Position numbers and translations under genes: made by a program. Shown piece after piece: positions 15,715 to 23,784 of a stretch of 64,000 nucleotides of DNA (positions are counted from its first letter, which is position 1; each line of letters starts with the position of its first letter). The DNA is from Oscillospiraceae bacterium. Its GTDB lineage: Bacteria > Bacillota > Clostridia > Oscillospirales > Oscillospiraceae. The DNA is taken from positions 138,173 through 202,172 of the forward strand of contig CAJTFN010000003.1 in assembly GCA_910575815.1 (NCBI GenBank). The letters are read 5' to 3'. Below the pieces are notes generated by a model that saw nothing but the letters and a program-made list of their open reading frames with translations, ran no database searches and was not told where the DNA came from.

Positions 15715-16389
15715 TCACAGCAAAACCGGCACCTCCCGCCGGATTTCCAGGCTTTCCGGCGTCACGGCGCAATCCCAGGCCCATACTCCCACGCCGTGGG
15801 ACGCCGCCTCCCGCAGGGCCTTGCCGAAGGCGGGATGGGTTTCGTCGTTGGGGGCCACGCTGCTCATTCCCTCCATCTGCACCACGAAAAACAGCGCCGC
15901 CCCCAGTCCGGCCTCCGCCGCCTTTTGCAGCTCCCGGATGTGCTTCACGCCCCGCTCCGTAGGGGCGTCCGGGAAGCGGGCCGCGCCGCCCGCCTCCAGG
16001 GTGACGCCCTTGACCTCGATGAGAAACCGCCCCTCAGGGCTCTCCACGCAGAAGTCCAGCCGGGAGTCTCCATAGACGTACTCCCGGCGAAGAACCGCTC
16101 CCGCCGGAAGCCGGGGCTCCAGCCACTCGGCGAACACCCGGTTCGGGGCCTGGGCATCCATGTTCACCAGAAGCGCTCCCTTCTCCACGGCGATGAGATC
16201 AAAGGCGGTCTTCCGGTTCGGACTGCCGCTCCGCTCCAGATACACACGGGCCCCGGGGACCAGCAGCTCCCGGCAGCGGCCTGTGTTTTTCACATGGACG
16301 GTCTCCACGCCCTCCTCCGTCTCCACCTGGGCGACGAAGCGGTTCGGGCGGCTGAGGAAGCGCCCGGGAATCACAGTTTGATAGCGCAT
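15715..16389 (-). CDS. sfsA: SfsA family protein (sugar fermentation stimulation homologue)
   Basis: A 224-residue protein with the SfsA pattern: an N-terminal OB-like region (FLSRPNRFVAQVE, HVKNTGRCRELL) and a nuclease-like fold with DSRLDFCVES and FLIEVKGVTLE, whose Asp/Glu/Lys resemble restriction-endonuclease-like active sites. It ends near HGVGVWAWDCAVTPE. The start at 16389 has AAAGGAG 6 bases ahead; a longer reading frame upstream lacks a site. The biochemical role of SfsA is poorly defined. Confidence 0.9.
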   Translation of the reverse strand: MRYQTVIPGRFLSRPNRFVAQVETEEGVETVHVKNTGRCRELLVPGARVYLERSGSPNRKTAFDLIAVEKGALLVNMDAQAPNRVFAEWLEPRLPAGAVLRREYVYGDSRLDFCVESPEGRFLIEVKGVTLEAGGAARFPDAPTERGVKHIRELQKAAEAGLGAALFFVVQMEGMSSVAPNDETHPAFGKALREAASHGVGVWAWDCAVTPESLEIRREVPVLL

Positions 16390-16753
16390 GTTGGGCTCCT
16401 TTCCGGCGGGGAGGGAAAATCTTTTCAGTTTCTTAACGGCCCGATTCGCCGCCCAATCCCCGAATTCATAAAATTGTACCATGTTTTGTCCCTCACGTCC
16501 AGACTTCGGGAAATCTCTGGAAACCCCCGTGAAAAAGCCCGGATATCCTTCAAAAACATGAAAATCAGCACCTCATCGGTCCCCCGATTTTCATGGCGGG
16601 CAGCATCCGCCGGCAGGGAGCCTGTGCGGTGTTGCGCCTGAGCAGTCCGCCCTCGGGACCCTTCATGGCCTCCGGGGCCCTGCGCCCCTCCGGGCTGGAA
16701 GGAAGCCATGGCTTCTTTTCCGCTGCGGCGGCTATAAAATTTTTCTAAAGTCA
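16390..16753. other. Gene-free stretch upstream of the decarboxylase operon
   Basis: About 360 bases between the divergent sfsA and oadG genes. It contains several GC-rich short inverted repeats (for example around 16660-16720) and two copies of a CATGAAAATC/GATTTTCATG pair near 16557 and 16588. No start-plus-ribosome-site combination or conserved protein was found. It may carry a long leader or operators for either gene. Confidence 0.4.
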
Positions 16754-16782
16754 TTGTTTTTTTGTTTGGAAGTTGGTACAAT
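16754..16782 (+). promoter_or_regulatory. Extended -10 promoter of the oxaloacetate decarboxylase operon
   Basis: TTGTTT (16754-16759), 17 bases, TACAAT (16777-16782) preceded by TGG, an extended -10. It lies 32 bases before the oadG start, which has GGGAGGGAAG as ribosome site. Confidence 0.6.
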
Positions 16783-16814
16783 AGCCCTGCATCACATTTT
16801 TTGGGAGGGAAGTT

Positions 16815-17078
16815 ATGGAACCTTCGAGTCTGTTTGTCTGCCTGATGGGCATGGGCACCGTGTTCTTTGGGCTCATCTGCCTCATCGTCCTGACGATGAT
16901 TATGGGCAAGATCGTGGGCGGCCACGCGGCCCCCGCCGTCTCCGCCCCCGCTCCGGTTGCGGCCGCCGCCCCGGAGGGGAACCGCCAGGAGATCGCTGCC
17001 GCCGTCTCCGCCGCCATCGCGGAGGAGCTGGGGACCAGCATCACGGGCATCCGCATCGTATCCATGAAAAAACTGTAA
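16815..17078 (+). CDS. oadG: Oxaloacetate decarboxylase gamma subunit (OadG family)
   Basis: An 87-residue membrane protein with one N-terminal transmembrane helix (MGTVFFGLICLIVLTMIMG), an Ala/Pro-rich linker and a short cytosolic tail (EELGTSITGIRIVSMKKL). In the complex the gamma subunit anchors the alpha subunit to the membrane beta subunit. It is the first gene of a GCBA-ordered operon, 22 bases before the biotin carrier. The His-rich zinc-binding tail of some enterobacterial OadG proteins is absent. Confidence 0.85.
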   Translation: MEPSSLFVCLMGMGTVFFGLICLIVLTMIMGKIVGGHAAPAVSAPAPVAAAAPEGNRQEIAAAVSAAIAEELGTSITGIRIVSMKKL

Positions 17079-17100
17079 GGAACAAGAAGGAGAGAGCAAC

Positions 17101-17439
17101 ATGAAAAAGTACAGAGTCACCGTAAACGGCACCGCCTATGAAATCGAGCTGGAGGAGCTGACCGGGGCCGCCCCTGCCCCCGCCGCCGCGGCCCCCGCTC
17201 CGGCCCCCGCCGCCGCTCCCGCCGGAGGCGAGCAGGTCACAAGCCCCATGCCCGGCACCATCCTGGACGTGAAGGTCAGCCAGGGCGCTTCCGTGAAGAA
17301 GGGCGACGTGCTGATGATCCTGGAGGCCATGAAGATGGAAAACGAGATCATGTGCCCCTGCGACGGCAAGGTGGCCTCCATCAACGCCGCCAAGGGCGCG
17401 GCGGTGGAGTCCGGCACTCTGCTGTGCGTCATCCAGTAA
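17101..17439 (+). CDS. Biotin carboxyl carrier subunit of the sodium-pump decarboxylase
   Basis: A 112-residue biotinyl protein. Residues 1-20 form a short N-terminal strand region. A Pro/Ala linker (about 22-43) follows, and then a biotinyl/lipoyl domain with the biotinylation site EAMKMEN, where the lysine carries biotin. It shuttles carboxyl groups from the alpha to the beta subunit. Here it is a separate protein, whereas in enterobacterial OadA this domain is fused to the alpha subunit. It lies 18 bases upstream of oadB. Confidence 0.92.
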   Translation: MKKYRVTVNGTAYEIELEELTGAAPAPAAAAPAPAPAAAPAGGEQVTSPMPGTILDVKVSQGASVKKGDVLMILEAMKMENEIMCPCDGKVASINAAKGAAVESGTLLCVIQ

Positions 17440-17457
17440 GGCGCTGGAGGGACTGGA

Positions 17458-18720
17458 ATGGAAGCAATTTTGGATTTTGTAAACAGCTCGGGATTCGCGC
17501 TGTTTGCCCAGGGAGACAACTGGAAGTGCCTGGTGATGCTCCTCATCGCGTGCGGCCTTCTCTACCTGGGTATCGTCAAGAAATTTGAGCCCCTGCTGCT
17601 GGTGCCCATCGCCTTCGGCATGCTCATCACCAACCTCCCCGGCGCGGAGATGTACCACGAGATCTTCTTCGCCGGAGGACACATTCACTGGGACCTCATC
17701 GGCGGAGCCCCCGTCACGGCGGAGTTCCTGGCGGAGCTGGCGGCGGTGGACGTTTCCGACGCCGTGCTGGCTACCGCCACGGTGGGTCAGTCCATCTCGC
17801 CGGGCCTTATCGACATCCTGTACCTGGGCGTCAAGCTGGGCATTTACCCCTGCCTGATCTTCATGGGCGTGGGCGCCATGACGGACTTCGGCCCCCTGAT
17901 CGCCAATCCCAAGAGCCTGCTCCTGGGCGCGGCGGCGCAGCTGGGCATCTTCATGACCTTCGTGGGCTGCCGCCTCTCCGGCATTTTCTCCTCCGCCCAG
18001 GCCGGGTCCATCGGCATCATCGGCGGAGCGGACGGCCCCACCGCCATTTACGGCGCGACGAAGCTGGCTCCGGAGCTCCTGGGCCCCATCGCCGTGGCGG
18101 CTTACAGCTACATGGCCCTGGTGCCCGTCATCCAGCCCCCCATCATGCGGCTTTTGACCACCGAGGCTGAGCGGAAGATCGTCATGAAGCCCCTGCGGCA
18201 GGTCTCCAAGACCGAGAAGATCATCTTCCCCATCATGGTCGCCATCTTCGTGGCCCTGCTGGTGCCCTCCGCCGCTCCTCTGATCGCCTGTTTGATGCTG
18301 GGCAACCTCTTCAAGGAGTGCGGCGCGGTGGAGCGCCTGAGCAAGACGGTGCAGAACGAACTCATCAACATCGTCACCATCTTCCTGGGCGTGTCCGTGG
18401 GCGCTACCGCCACGGGCCGGACCTTCCTGAGCCTCCAGACCATCGCCATTATGGCCATGGGCATTGTGGCCTTCGGCTTCGGCACCGCCGGCGGCGTGGT
18501 TCTGGCCAAGATTATGAACCTCTTCCTCAAGGAGAAGATCAATCCCCTCATCGGCTCCGCCGGCGTGTCCGCCGTGCCCATGGCCGCCCGGGTCTCCCAG
18601 GTGGAGGGCCAGAAGGCCAACCCCAGCAACTTCCTCTTGATGCACGCCATGGGCCCCAACGTGGCCGGCGTCATCGGTTCCGCCATCGCGGCGGGCGTGA
18701 TGATCTCCCTCTTCGGTTAA
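17458..18720 (+). CDS. oadB: Sodium ion-translocating decarboxylase beta subunit
   Basis: A 420-residue integral membrane protein that decarboxylates carboxybiotin and exports Na+. Conserved features include GVGAMTDFGPLIANP, GIIGGADGPTAIY (which carries the functionally important aspartate) and GVSVGATATGRTFLS. GVSAVPMAARVSQ and NFLLMHAMGPNVAGVIG near the C-terminus complete the family pattern. It could equally serve a methylmalonyl- or glutaconyl-CoA decarboxylase, but the alpha subunit next door decides for oxaloacetate. Confidence 0.93.
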   Translation: MEAILDFVNSSGFALFAQGDNWKCLVMLLIACGLLYLGIVKKFEPLLLVPIAFGMLITNLPGAEMYHEIFFAGGHIHWDLIGGAPVTAEFLAELAAVDVSDAVLATATVGQSISPGLIDILYLGVKLGIYPCLIFMGVGAMTDFGPLIANPKSLLLGAAAQLGIFMTFVGCRLSGIFSSAQAGSIGIIGGADGPTAIYGATKLAPELLGPIAVAAYSYMALVPVIQPPIMRLLTTEAERKIVMKPLRQVSKTEKIIFPIMVAIFVALLVPSAAPLIACLMLGNLFKECGAVERLSKTVQNELINIVTIFLGVSVGATATGRTFLSLQTIAIMAMGIVAFGFGTAGGVVLAKIMNLFLKEKINPLIGSAGVSAVPMAARVSQVEGQKANPSNFLLMHAMGPNVAGVIGSAIAAGVMISLFG

Positions 18721-18735
18721 TAGGAGGTAGCGTAA

Positions 18736-20196
18736 ATGGCTATGGAATTTTTGTCTAAGAAGCCCCTGTATATCACCGACACCATCCTCCGGGACGCCCA
18801 CCAGTCCCAGGCGGCCACCCGGATGCGGGTGGAGGACATGCTCCCCGCCTGTGAGGTGCTGGACTCCATTGGCTACTGGTCCCTGGAGTGCTGGGGCGGC
18901 GCCACCTTCGACTCCTGCATGCGCTTCCTCAACGAGGACCCCTGGGAGCGTTTGCGGAAGCTCCGGAAGGCCCTGCCCAACACGAAGCTCCAGATGCTCT
19001 TCCGCGGGCAGAACATTCTGGGCTACAAGCACTATGCCGACGACGTGGTGGACGCCTTCTGCCAGAAGTCCATTGAAAACGGCATCGACATCATCCGGAT
19101 TTTCGACGCGCTGAACGACGTACGGAACCTGGAGCAGGCCATCAAGTCCACCAAGAAGTATGGCGGCATGGTGGAGGCCACCCTCAGCTACACCATCTCC
19201 CCCATTCACAATGAGGAGTATTTTGTCAAGCTGGCCCTGGAGCTGGAGCAGATGGGCGCGGACGTGATCTGCGTGAAGGACATGGCGAACCTGCTGCTGC
19301 CCATGGACGCTTACTCCCTGGTGAAGAAGCTGAAAGAGACCGTGAAGATTCCCATTCACCTCCACACCCACAACACCACCGGCACCGGCGACATGGTGTA
19401 TCTCATGGCGGCCTATGCCGGCGTGGACATCGTGGACACGGCCCTGAGCCCCCTGGCCAACGGCACCGCCCAGCCCGCCACGGAATCCCTGGTGGCCACC
19501 CTCCAGGGCACCGTCCGGGACACCAAGCTGGACCTGAACAAGATGAGCGAGGCCGCCGCCCACTTCCGGAAGGTGGCCCAGAAGCTCAAGGAGCAAGGCA
19601 GCCTGGATCCCAAGGTGCTGAACGTGGACACCAACACCCTCCTCTATCAGGTCCCTGGCGGCATGCTGTCCAACCTGATTTCTCAGCTGAAGCAGGCCAA
19701 CAAGGAGGAGAAGTACTACGACGTGCTGGCGGAGATTCCCCGTGTCCGGAAGGACTTCGGCTATCCCCCGCTGGTCACTCCCACCAGCCAGATCGTGGGC
19801 ACCCAGGCGGTTATGAACGTGGTGGTGGGCAAGTACAAGACCTTCCCCAAGGAGTCCAAGGGCCTCCTCCGGGGCGAGTACGGCCAGGTTCCCGGCGAGG
19901 TCAACGAGGAAGTCCGGGCTCTGGCGGGCATCAAGCCCGAGGACGTGATTACCTGCCGCCCGGCGGACCAGCTCCAGCCGGAGGTGGAGAAGTACCGGGA
20001 GGAGTTCAAGGACATCGCCAAGAGCGACGAGGACGTGCTCTCCCTGGCCCTGTTCCCCCAGGTGGCCCCCAAGTTCCTGGCCTGGAGAGACGGGCCCCAT
20101 GACGAGCCCGCCGCCGCTCCTGCCGCCCCGGCGCAGAAGGCCGCTCCGGCGGACCCCAACGCCGTGCGGGAGCTGTTTGTGGAGTTCAAAGGCTGA
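18736..20196 (+). CDS. oadA: Oxaloacetate decarboxylase alpha subunit (carboxyltransferase)
   Basis: A 486-residue carboxyltransferase that moves CO2 from oxaloacetate to biotin. The HMGL-like barrel carries ILRDAHQSQAATRMR (about 15-29), the carbamylated lysine region CVKDMANLL, and metal-binding HLHTHNTTGTG. The conserved carboxylase domain follows (YQVPGGMLSNL). After a Pro/Ala linker the protein ends with NAVRELFVEFKG rather than a biotin domain, which is supplied by the separate carrier. The pump links fermentation of oxaloacetate (or citrate/malate) to a sodium gradient. Pyruvate carboxylase subunit B is an alternative family name, but the oadGB context favours the pump. Confidence 0.92.
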   Translation: MAMEFLSKKPLYITDTILRDAHQSQAATRMRVEDMLPACEVLDSIGYWSLECWGGATFDSCMRFLNEDPWERLRKLRKALPNTKLQMLFRGQNILGYKHYADDVVDAFCQKSIENGIDIIRIFDALNDVRNLEQAIKSTKKYGGMVEATLSYTISPIHNEEYFVKLALELEQMGADVICVKDMANLLLPMDAYSLVKKLKETVKIPIHLHTHNTTGTGDMVYLMAAYAGVDIVDTALSPLANGTAQPATESLVATLQGTVRDTKLDLNKMSEAAAHFRKVAQKLKEQGSLDPKVLNVDTNTLLYQVPGGMLSNLISQLKQANKEEKYYDVLAEIPRVRKDFGYPPLVTPTSQIVGTQAVMNVVVGKYKTFPKESKGLLRGEYGQVPGEVNEEVRALAGIKPEDVITCRPADQLQPEVEKYREEFKDIAKSDEDVLSLALFPQVAPKFLAWRDGPHDEPAAAPAAPAQKAAPADPNAVRELFVEFKG

Positions 20197-20222
20197 ACCT
20201 TTTTCTTGAAAGAAAAAGGTTC
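20195..20222 (+). terminator. Hairpin overlapping the oadA stop
   Basis: A perfect 12-bp stem (GAACCTTTTTCT, 20195-20206, with 20211-20222) and a TGAA loop. It begins within the stop codon. The run of T lies in the stem rather than after it, so it may work as a 3'-end-protecting hairpin rather than a textbook terminator. Confidence 0.5.
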
Positions 20223-20300
20223 CCAAAAAGAACTTTATCCCGCTCTGGCTGTCTGGTGATTCACCAGGCCGAAGCGGCGGCAACGCGGAATTGCTTTAAC

Positions 20301-20340
20301 CAGCAAGAGGACGGTATCGAACGATACCGTCCTCTTGCTG
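20301..20340. terminator. Long perfect hairpin abutting a minus-strand stop
   Basis: A 17-bp perfect stem (CAGCAAGAGGACGGTAT, 20301-20317, with 20324-20340) and a 6-base loop, ending exactly at the stop of the convergent gene. There is no good T-tract on either side. It probably separates the decarboxylase operon from the converging genes. Confidence 0.55.
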
Positions 20341-21072
20341 TCACCACCAGCTGCGGATCCCCTCGGTCGTCACCGTCAGGTCAAAAGTCTCCAGCGCTTC
20401 TCCTGCCTCGCTGTACAGCGTCACGGTACAGGGAAGATCTTTGTTCTCAAAATAGTATAGGCCGGGGTCCGCATTGGGGGCGGGCTTCCGATACCACATT
20501 TCAACTACCGCAGGGAGGACCAGATCTTCTTCCCCCATATGCTCCCCTTCAAAGCTGGAGTAATCCGTCTCATAGGGAAAGACGAAGACTTGGTCCGCCA
20601 GCCGTTCCCCCTCCAGCGTAAACTCCCGGCATTCCACGTTTCCGTTGGGGGCCGGGGGCTTCTCCGCCCGGACCACGGCCATGGCGGTGGCGGCCTCCGC
20701 AAAGGGGCCCGCCGCGTAGATTTTTCCGCCCCTGGCGACGCAGACAGCCCCTTCGCCAAAGACTGGGCTCAGGTCGGACCAGTCCCGATGGCTTCCCAGA
20801 AGACCGTCTGCGTAACGGAAGATGGTGTAGGTCTCCCCGCACCGGGCCGCCACGGTGGTATAGCGCTTGTACCGGTTTGCGGAAGGGTGCCGCCAGTCCC
20901 GCTGGACATACAGGGGCTCCAGCTCCCCGAGAAGGTAGTCGTGCTGGACCTGGCGGCACATGCCCCGCACCGTATAGGGCGGGAAGCCCTGGGAGGCATA
21001 GATCAGGAACACCAGCAGGAGGGCCAGGAGGAAATTTCGGACCGTTTTCTTCCCCCGGTTCCAATGCCTCAT
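20341..21072 (-). CDS. Membrane-anchored or secreted protein of unknown function
   Basis: A 243-residue protein with an N-terminal hydrophobic helix (NFLLALLLVFLIYASQ) and the rest outside the membrane. No known domain was recognised. The start at 21072 overlaps the stop of the gene upstream (ATGA) and has GGAGGG 6 bases ahead; an in-frame ATG 15 bases earlier is less well placed. It is the third gene of a PadR-led operon and may form a pair with the protein before it. Confidence 0.7.
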   Translation of the reverse strand: MRHWNRGKKTVRNFLLALLLVFLIYASQGFPPYTVRGMCRQVQHDYLLGELEPLYVQRDWRHPSANRYKRYTTVAARCGETYTIFRYADGLLGSHRDWSDLSPVFGEGAVCVARGGKIYAAGPFAEAATAMAVVRAEKPPAPNGNVECREFTLEGERLADQVFVFPYETDYSSFEGEHMGEEDLVLPAVVEMWYRKPAPNADPGLYYFENKDLPCTVTLYSEAGEALETFDLTVTTEGIRSWW

Positions 21073-21842
21073 GACATTCCCTCCCATTCTGCTGTCAGCG
21101 TCCAGTTTCCCCGGGGGTGGGTGACCTCCACCCGCTGGGGCGGGCCGTCCAGGACCAGGACGATCTGGTCACAGCAGCGGGTCCAGCCACGTTTGGCGGG
21201 GCCGTACAGCCAGTACCCGCTCTCCAGCGGCGTCTCGCCGTCCCCCGTGTAGCGTCCCCAGGGAAGGGACTGTCCGTCGGCGGTGATTTCCAGGCGTTGA
21301 TACAGGCCCTCCAGATTATCGTGGAACACGTCCTGAGTCTCCACCCAGAGGATGAGGGGGACCTGCAGCCGGGACTCGTCGGGAAGCGGGTCCTCCCAAT
21401 AGGTACCGGCGTAGGGCTCGGGTTCCCCGGAAGCCAGCCAGAGGTCCAGATAGTCTGTGGCGGCGTGACCGGCGGAAGCCGGGACGCTCCAGGTGAGCTG
21501 GTTCCAGGTCAGAGCCGTCAGGGAGCGGGTGTTGGAGTCATTCTGCCAGACCTTCCAGGCCAGCAGCAGCGCCAGGAGCAGCACCAGAAGGCGGCTTACC
21601 TCCCACAGCCAGCCAAACCAGGGCTTATGTACCCGGTCCAGGGCCCGGCCCACCTCCTGGGCGTTTCCCATGGCCTCCAGGGCCCGCTCCTCCGCCAGCT
21701 CCCGGGGGCGGCCCAGGCGGAGGAGGTCCCGGACGTGCTCCTCGTAGTGGTCCCGAAGCTCAAACTCGATGCTCCGGTGGTCCGGCCGGAAGCGGACCTG
21801 CTCGCACACGGCGTTCACCCAGATTTGAAAATTGCTGCGCAT
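21069..21842 (-). CDS. Single-pass membrane protein with a permease-prefix-like domain
   Basis: A 257-residue protein. The first 75 residues (HRSIEFELRDHYEEHVRDLL, then EERALEAMGNAQEVGRALDRVH) resemble the permease prefix domain often found behind PadR regulators. One transmembrane helix (about 84-100) follows, then an external domain of unknown type. It lies 13 bases after padR and overlaps the next gene, so the three form one operon. Confidence 0.72.
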   Translation of the reverse strand: MRSNFQIWVNAVCEQVRFRPDHRSIEFELRDHYEEHVRDLLRLGRPRELAEERALEAMGNAQEVGRALDRVHKPWFGWLWEVSRLLVLLLALLLAWKVWQNDSNTRSLTALTWNQLTWSVPASAGHAATDYLDLWLASGEPEPYAGTYWEDPLPDESRLQVPLILWVETQDVFHDNLEGLYQRLEITADGQSLPWGRYTGDGETPLESGYWLYGPAKRGWTRCCDQIVLVLDGPPQRVEVTHPRGNWTLTAEWEGMS

Positions 21843-21855
21843 GGCACCGCCCTCC

Positions 21856-22194
21856 TCACGCCAAGGAGGCGCTGTTGACCACCGCGTCCACCTGCTCCCG
21901 GAAGGCCACCCATTCCTCCTTCCGGGCGTCCAGGGCCTTTCGTCCTTTGCGGGTAATACGGTAGTATTTTCGAGTCCTTCCCTCCTCGGACTTCCGCTCG
22001 CGGACGCTGACCAGTCCGTTCGCCTCCAGACCGTGGAGAATGGGATAGAGCGTTCCCTCCTTCAGGTCAAAAATGTGGTTGGACCGCCGGGCCAGTTCGG
22101 TAATCATCTGGTAGCCGTACATCTCCTCCCCCGAAAGCAAAGAGAGGACCAGCAGCGTCGTGCTGCCGCTCATCAGGCTTTTGTCGATTTTCAT
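21856..22194 (-). CDS. PadR-family transcriptional regulator
   Basis: A 112-residue winged-helix regulator: MSGSTTLLVLSLLSGEEMYGYQMITEL, then FDLKEGTLYPILHGLEANGLV and RKYYRITRKGRKAL are the family signatures. The start at 22194 begins MKIDKSLM; an in-frame ATG further upstream would fall in the operator region. It probably represses its own operon through the 13-bp inverted repeat over its promoter, which is the usual PadR arrangement. The inducer is unknown. Confidence 0.9.
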   Translation of the reverse strand: MKIDKSLMSGSTTLLVLSLLSGEEMYGYQMITELARRSNHIFDLKEGTLYPILHGLEANGLVSVRERKSEEGRTRKYYRITRKGRKALDARKEEWVAFREQVDAVVNSASLA

Positions 22195-22219
22195 GGAGCA
22201 GCCCCCTTTCCGCAAATAC

Positions 22220-22265
22220 ATCGGCCATCTATCCTTAGTATACATAGATGGCCGATGGTTGTCAA
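22220..22265 (-). promoter_or_regulatory. PadR operon promoter with overlapping 13-bp operator
   Basis: On the minus strand TTGACA (22265-22260), 17 bases, TATACT (22242-22237) is a near-consensus SigA promoter. A perfect inverted repeat, ATCGGCCATCTAT at 22220-22232 and ATAGATGGCCGAT at 22244-22256, brackets the -10 element. A dimeric repressor bound here would block polymerase. Confidence 0.8.
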
Positions 22266-22316
22266 GAAAAAGTACTGAGCGTTCAGTCCCGGACGCCCGG
22301 CGCGCTATCCTGCGCG

Positions 22317-22354
22317 GGACAAGGCGGGCCGCCGAGGCCCGCCTTGTCCTTTTT
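22317..22354 (+). terminator. Rho-independent terminator, plus-strand sense
   Basis: A perfect 14-bp stem (GGACAAGGCGGGCC, 22317-22330, with 22336-22349) and a TTTTT tail at 22350-22354. No plus-strand gene precedes it; both neighbours are on the minus strand. Confidence 0.8.
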
Positions 22355-22422
22355 CCGCGGTATAACTTTGCGTTGAACAGAACCGTTTAAATTGGGGCGA
22401 TTCCCCGAAACCTTGGACTATT

Positions 22423-22932
22423 TCACGCCTTCTTCCGTGTCAAGCATACTCCGGCGATGGCTCCAAGCAGAATCAGCGGCGCTGTTCGGACGAACAGCCA
22501 TTCAAACGCATGAAGCACGACTCCGATCACCGCGGTCTCAGGCTGGCTGTAGTCCCAGCCCAAGTAGGGGCTATTTAGCTCTATGAGGACCGCGGAAACA
22601 GCCACTATGCCTACACACAATAAGATAAAAAGCCAATGAATCGCCGTTTCTCTCGCCGCTTTTCTATGGGCAAGCTGCAAGTTTATGACCTCAAGCTTCT
22701 CGGAAATCGCTCGGAAATCGTCCGCCTTCGTCTCGGCAACCGTTTCTCCAAGCAGAGTGCTTACAGGGGTTTCCAGTACCTCGGATATGGCAATCAGCAT
22801 ATCGGCGTCCGGGACCGACAGAGCCTGTTCCCATTTCGAGATGGTTTGCCTCACCACATTCAGCTTGATTGCAAGCTCCTCTTGCGAAAGCCCTTTGGAT
22901 TTTCTGATTGCTTTTATGTTTTCATTCAGCAT
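22423..22932 (-). CDS. XRE-family regulator with two membrane helices
   Basis: A 169-residue protein. Residues 1-60 form a Cro/CI-type helix-turn-helix (NIKAIRKSKGLSQEELAIKL, then VVRQTISKWEQ). A linker follows, then two transmembrane helices (HWLFILLCVGIVAVSAVLI and FVRTAPLILLGAIAGVCL). This is the common layout of membrane-tethered XRE regulators in Firmicutes. The start at 22932 has AAAGGAGG upstream and begins MLNENI, as usual in this family. Its target is not evident; it stands alone. Confidence 0.85.
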   Translation of the reverse strand: MLNENIKAIRKSKGLSQEELAIKLNVVRQTISKWEQALSVPDADMLIAISEVLETPVSTLLGETVAETKADDFRAISEKLEVINLQLAHRKAARETAIHWLFILLCVGIVAVSAVLIELNSPYLGWDYSQPETAVIGVVLHAFEWLFVRTAPLILLGAIAGVCLTRKKA

Positions 22933-23048
22933 TTGGGATGGCCTCCTTTCCCTTCTATCATACAGGGCAAACCCCGTTGCGGCAAGCAACGCAAATTAAC
23001 ATGGCCGCGCCGGGCCTTGTCTTCCCCCTTGCGCAAGTACGCAAACTC

Positions 23049-23076
23049 AAAAAAGTCGCCGCTTGCTCCAGCGGCG
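23049..23076 (-). terminator. Terminator of the hydrolase gene
   Basis: On the minus strand a stem pairs 23076-23070 with 23063-23057 (CGCCGCT/AGCGGCG), followed within two bases by TTTTTT. It lies about 55 bases past the hydrolase stop. Confidence 0.75.
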
Positions 23077-23129
23077 GCTTCTAATTTATTCGGCTATTGT
23101 GCCAGCTCGCCATTTCTGACGCAATCCGC

Positions 23130-23768
23130 TTAGTCTCGGCCTCCCAGTTCCCCTGTCTCCCTGAAAAATCCTCTCAGTATCTCTGCCAACGCCTCTGGAG
23201 CCTCCCGGTTCACCTCGTGCCCCGCGCCGGGAATCCACCTCAGCTCCGACCGCGGCAGCCCCTCCTGAAGCCCCCGCGCGGCTTTCCGGTTCGCCCGGTC
23301 CCGCTCTCCGCAGAGAACCAGCGCCGGACAGGAAACCCTCCCCAGCGCCTCCCGGAAATCCAGGTCCAGCATGGAGTTCGTCAGGTCAATAACGTCCCCC
23401 TTCGGCAGCCCCATCTGCCGGAAAACCCCATTGGGCATCAGCCGGAATATCCCGTTCTGCAATTTCAGCAGCCCCTTGGGCATGACAAATTGGGTCCCAA
23501 TCAAAGCCAGCGCCCTCACCCGCTCTGGGTGCTCCGCGGCGTATTGAAGCGCCAATATGCCGCCCAAAGACAGCCCGCAGAGCCGGAGGGGCGCGCCAAG
23601 CCCTTCCCCATACCTGGCAAACGCTTGGTATATCGCCTGATAGGTCGCCGTCCCTCCCCGCACCGGGGCAAAGAGGTCCGGCCGGAGGACCTCTCCCTCC
23701 AATCCTGACGCTACAGCCTCCCAGCTTTTGGGCTCCTGCCCCAGGCCATGGAGCAGCACCGTGGTCAT
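23130..23768 (-). CDS. Alpha/beta hydrolase
   Basis: A 212-residue small hydrolase. The HG oxyanion motif is in TTVLLHGLGQEPKSW at the N-terminus, the nucleophile serine is in LCGLSLGGILALQY, the acid is in LVLCGERDRAN and the histidine is in IPGAGHEVNREAP. The start at 23768 with GAGAGGAG upstream begins directly at the first strand. It is 16 bases after the CDF transporter gene on the same strand. The substrate is unknown. Confidence 0.85.
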   Translation of the reverse strand: MTTVLLHGLGQEPKSWEAVASGLEGEVLRPDLFAPVRGGTATYQAIYQAFARYGEGLGAPLRLCGLSLGGILALQYAAEHPERVRALALIGTQFVMPKGLLKLQNGIFRLMPNGVFRQMGLPKGDVIDLTNSMLDLDFREALGRVSCPALVLCGERDRANRKAARGLQEGLPRSELRWIPGAGHEVNREAPEALAEILRGFFRETGELGGRD

Positions 23769-23784
23769 GACGTCATCTCCTCTC

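Noticed and set aside
17041..20283. A 1080-codon open frame on the minus strand opposite the decarboxylase operon
   Set aside because: It is a His/Gly/Val-rich mirror of strongly biased codons in the plus-strand genes. The plus strand has four well-recognised proteins with ribosome sites.
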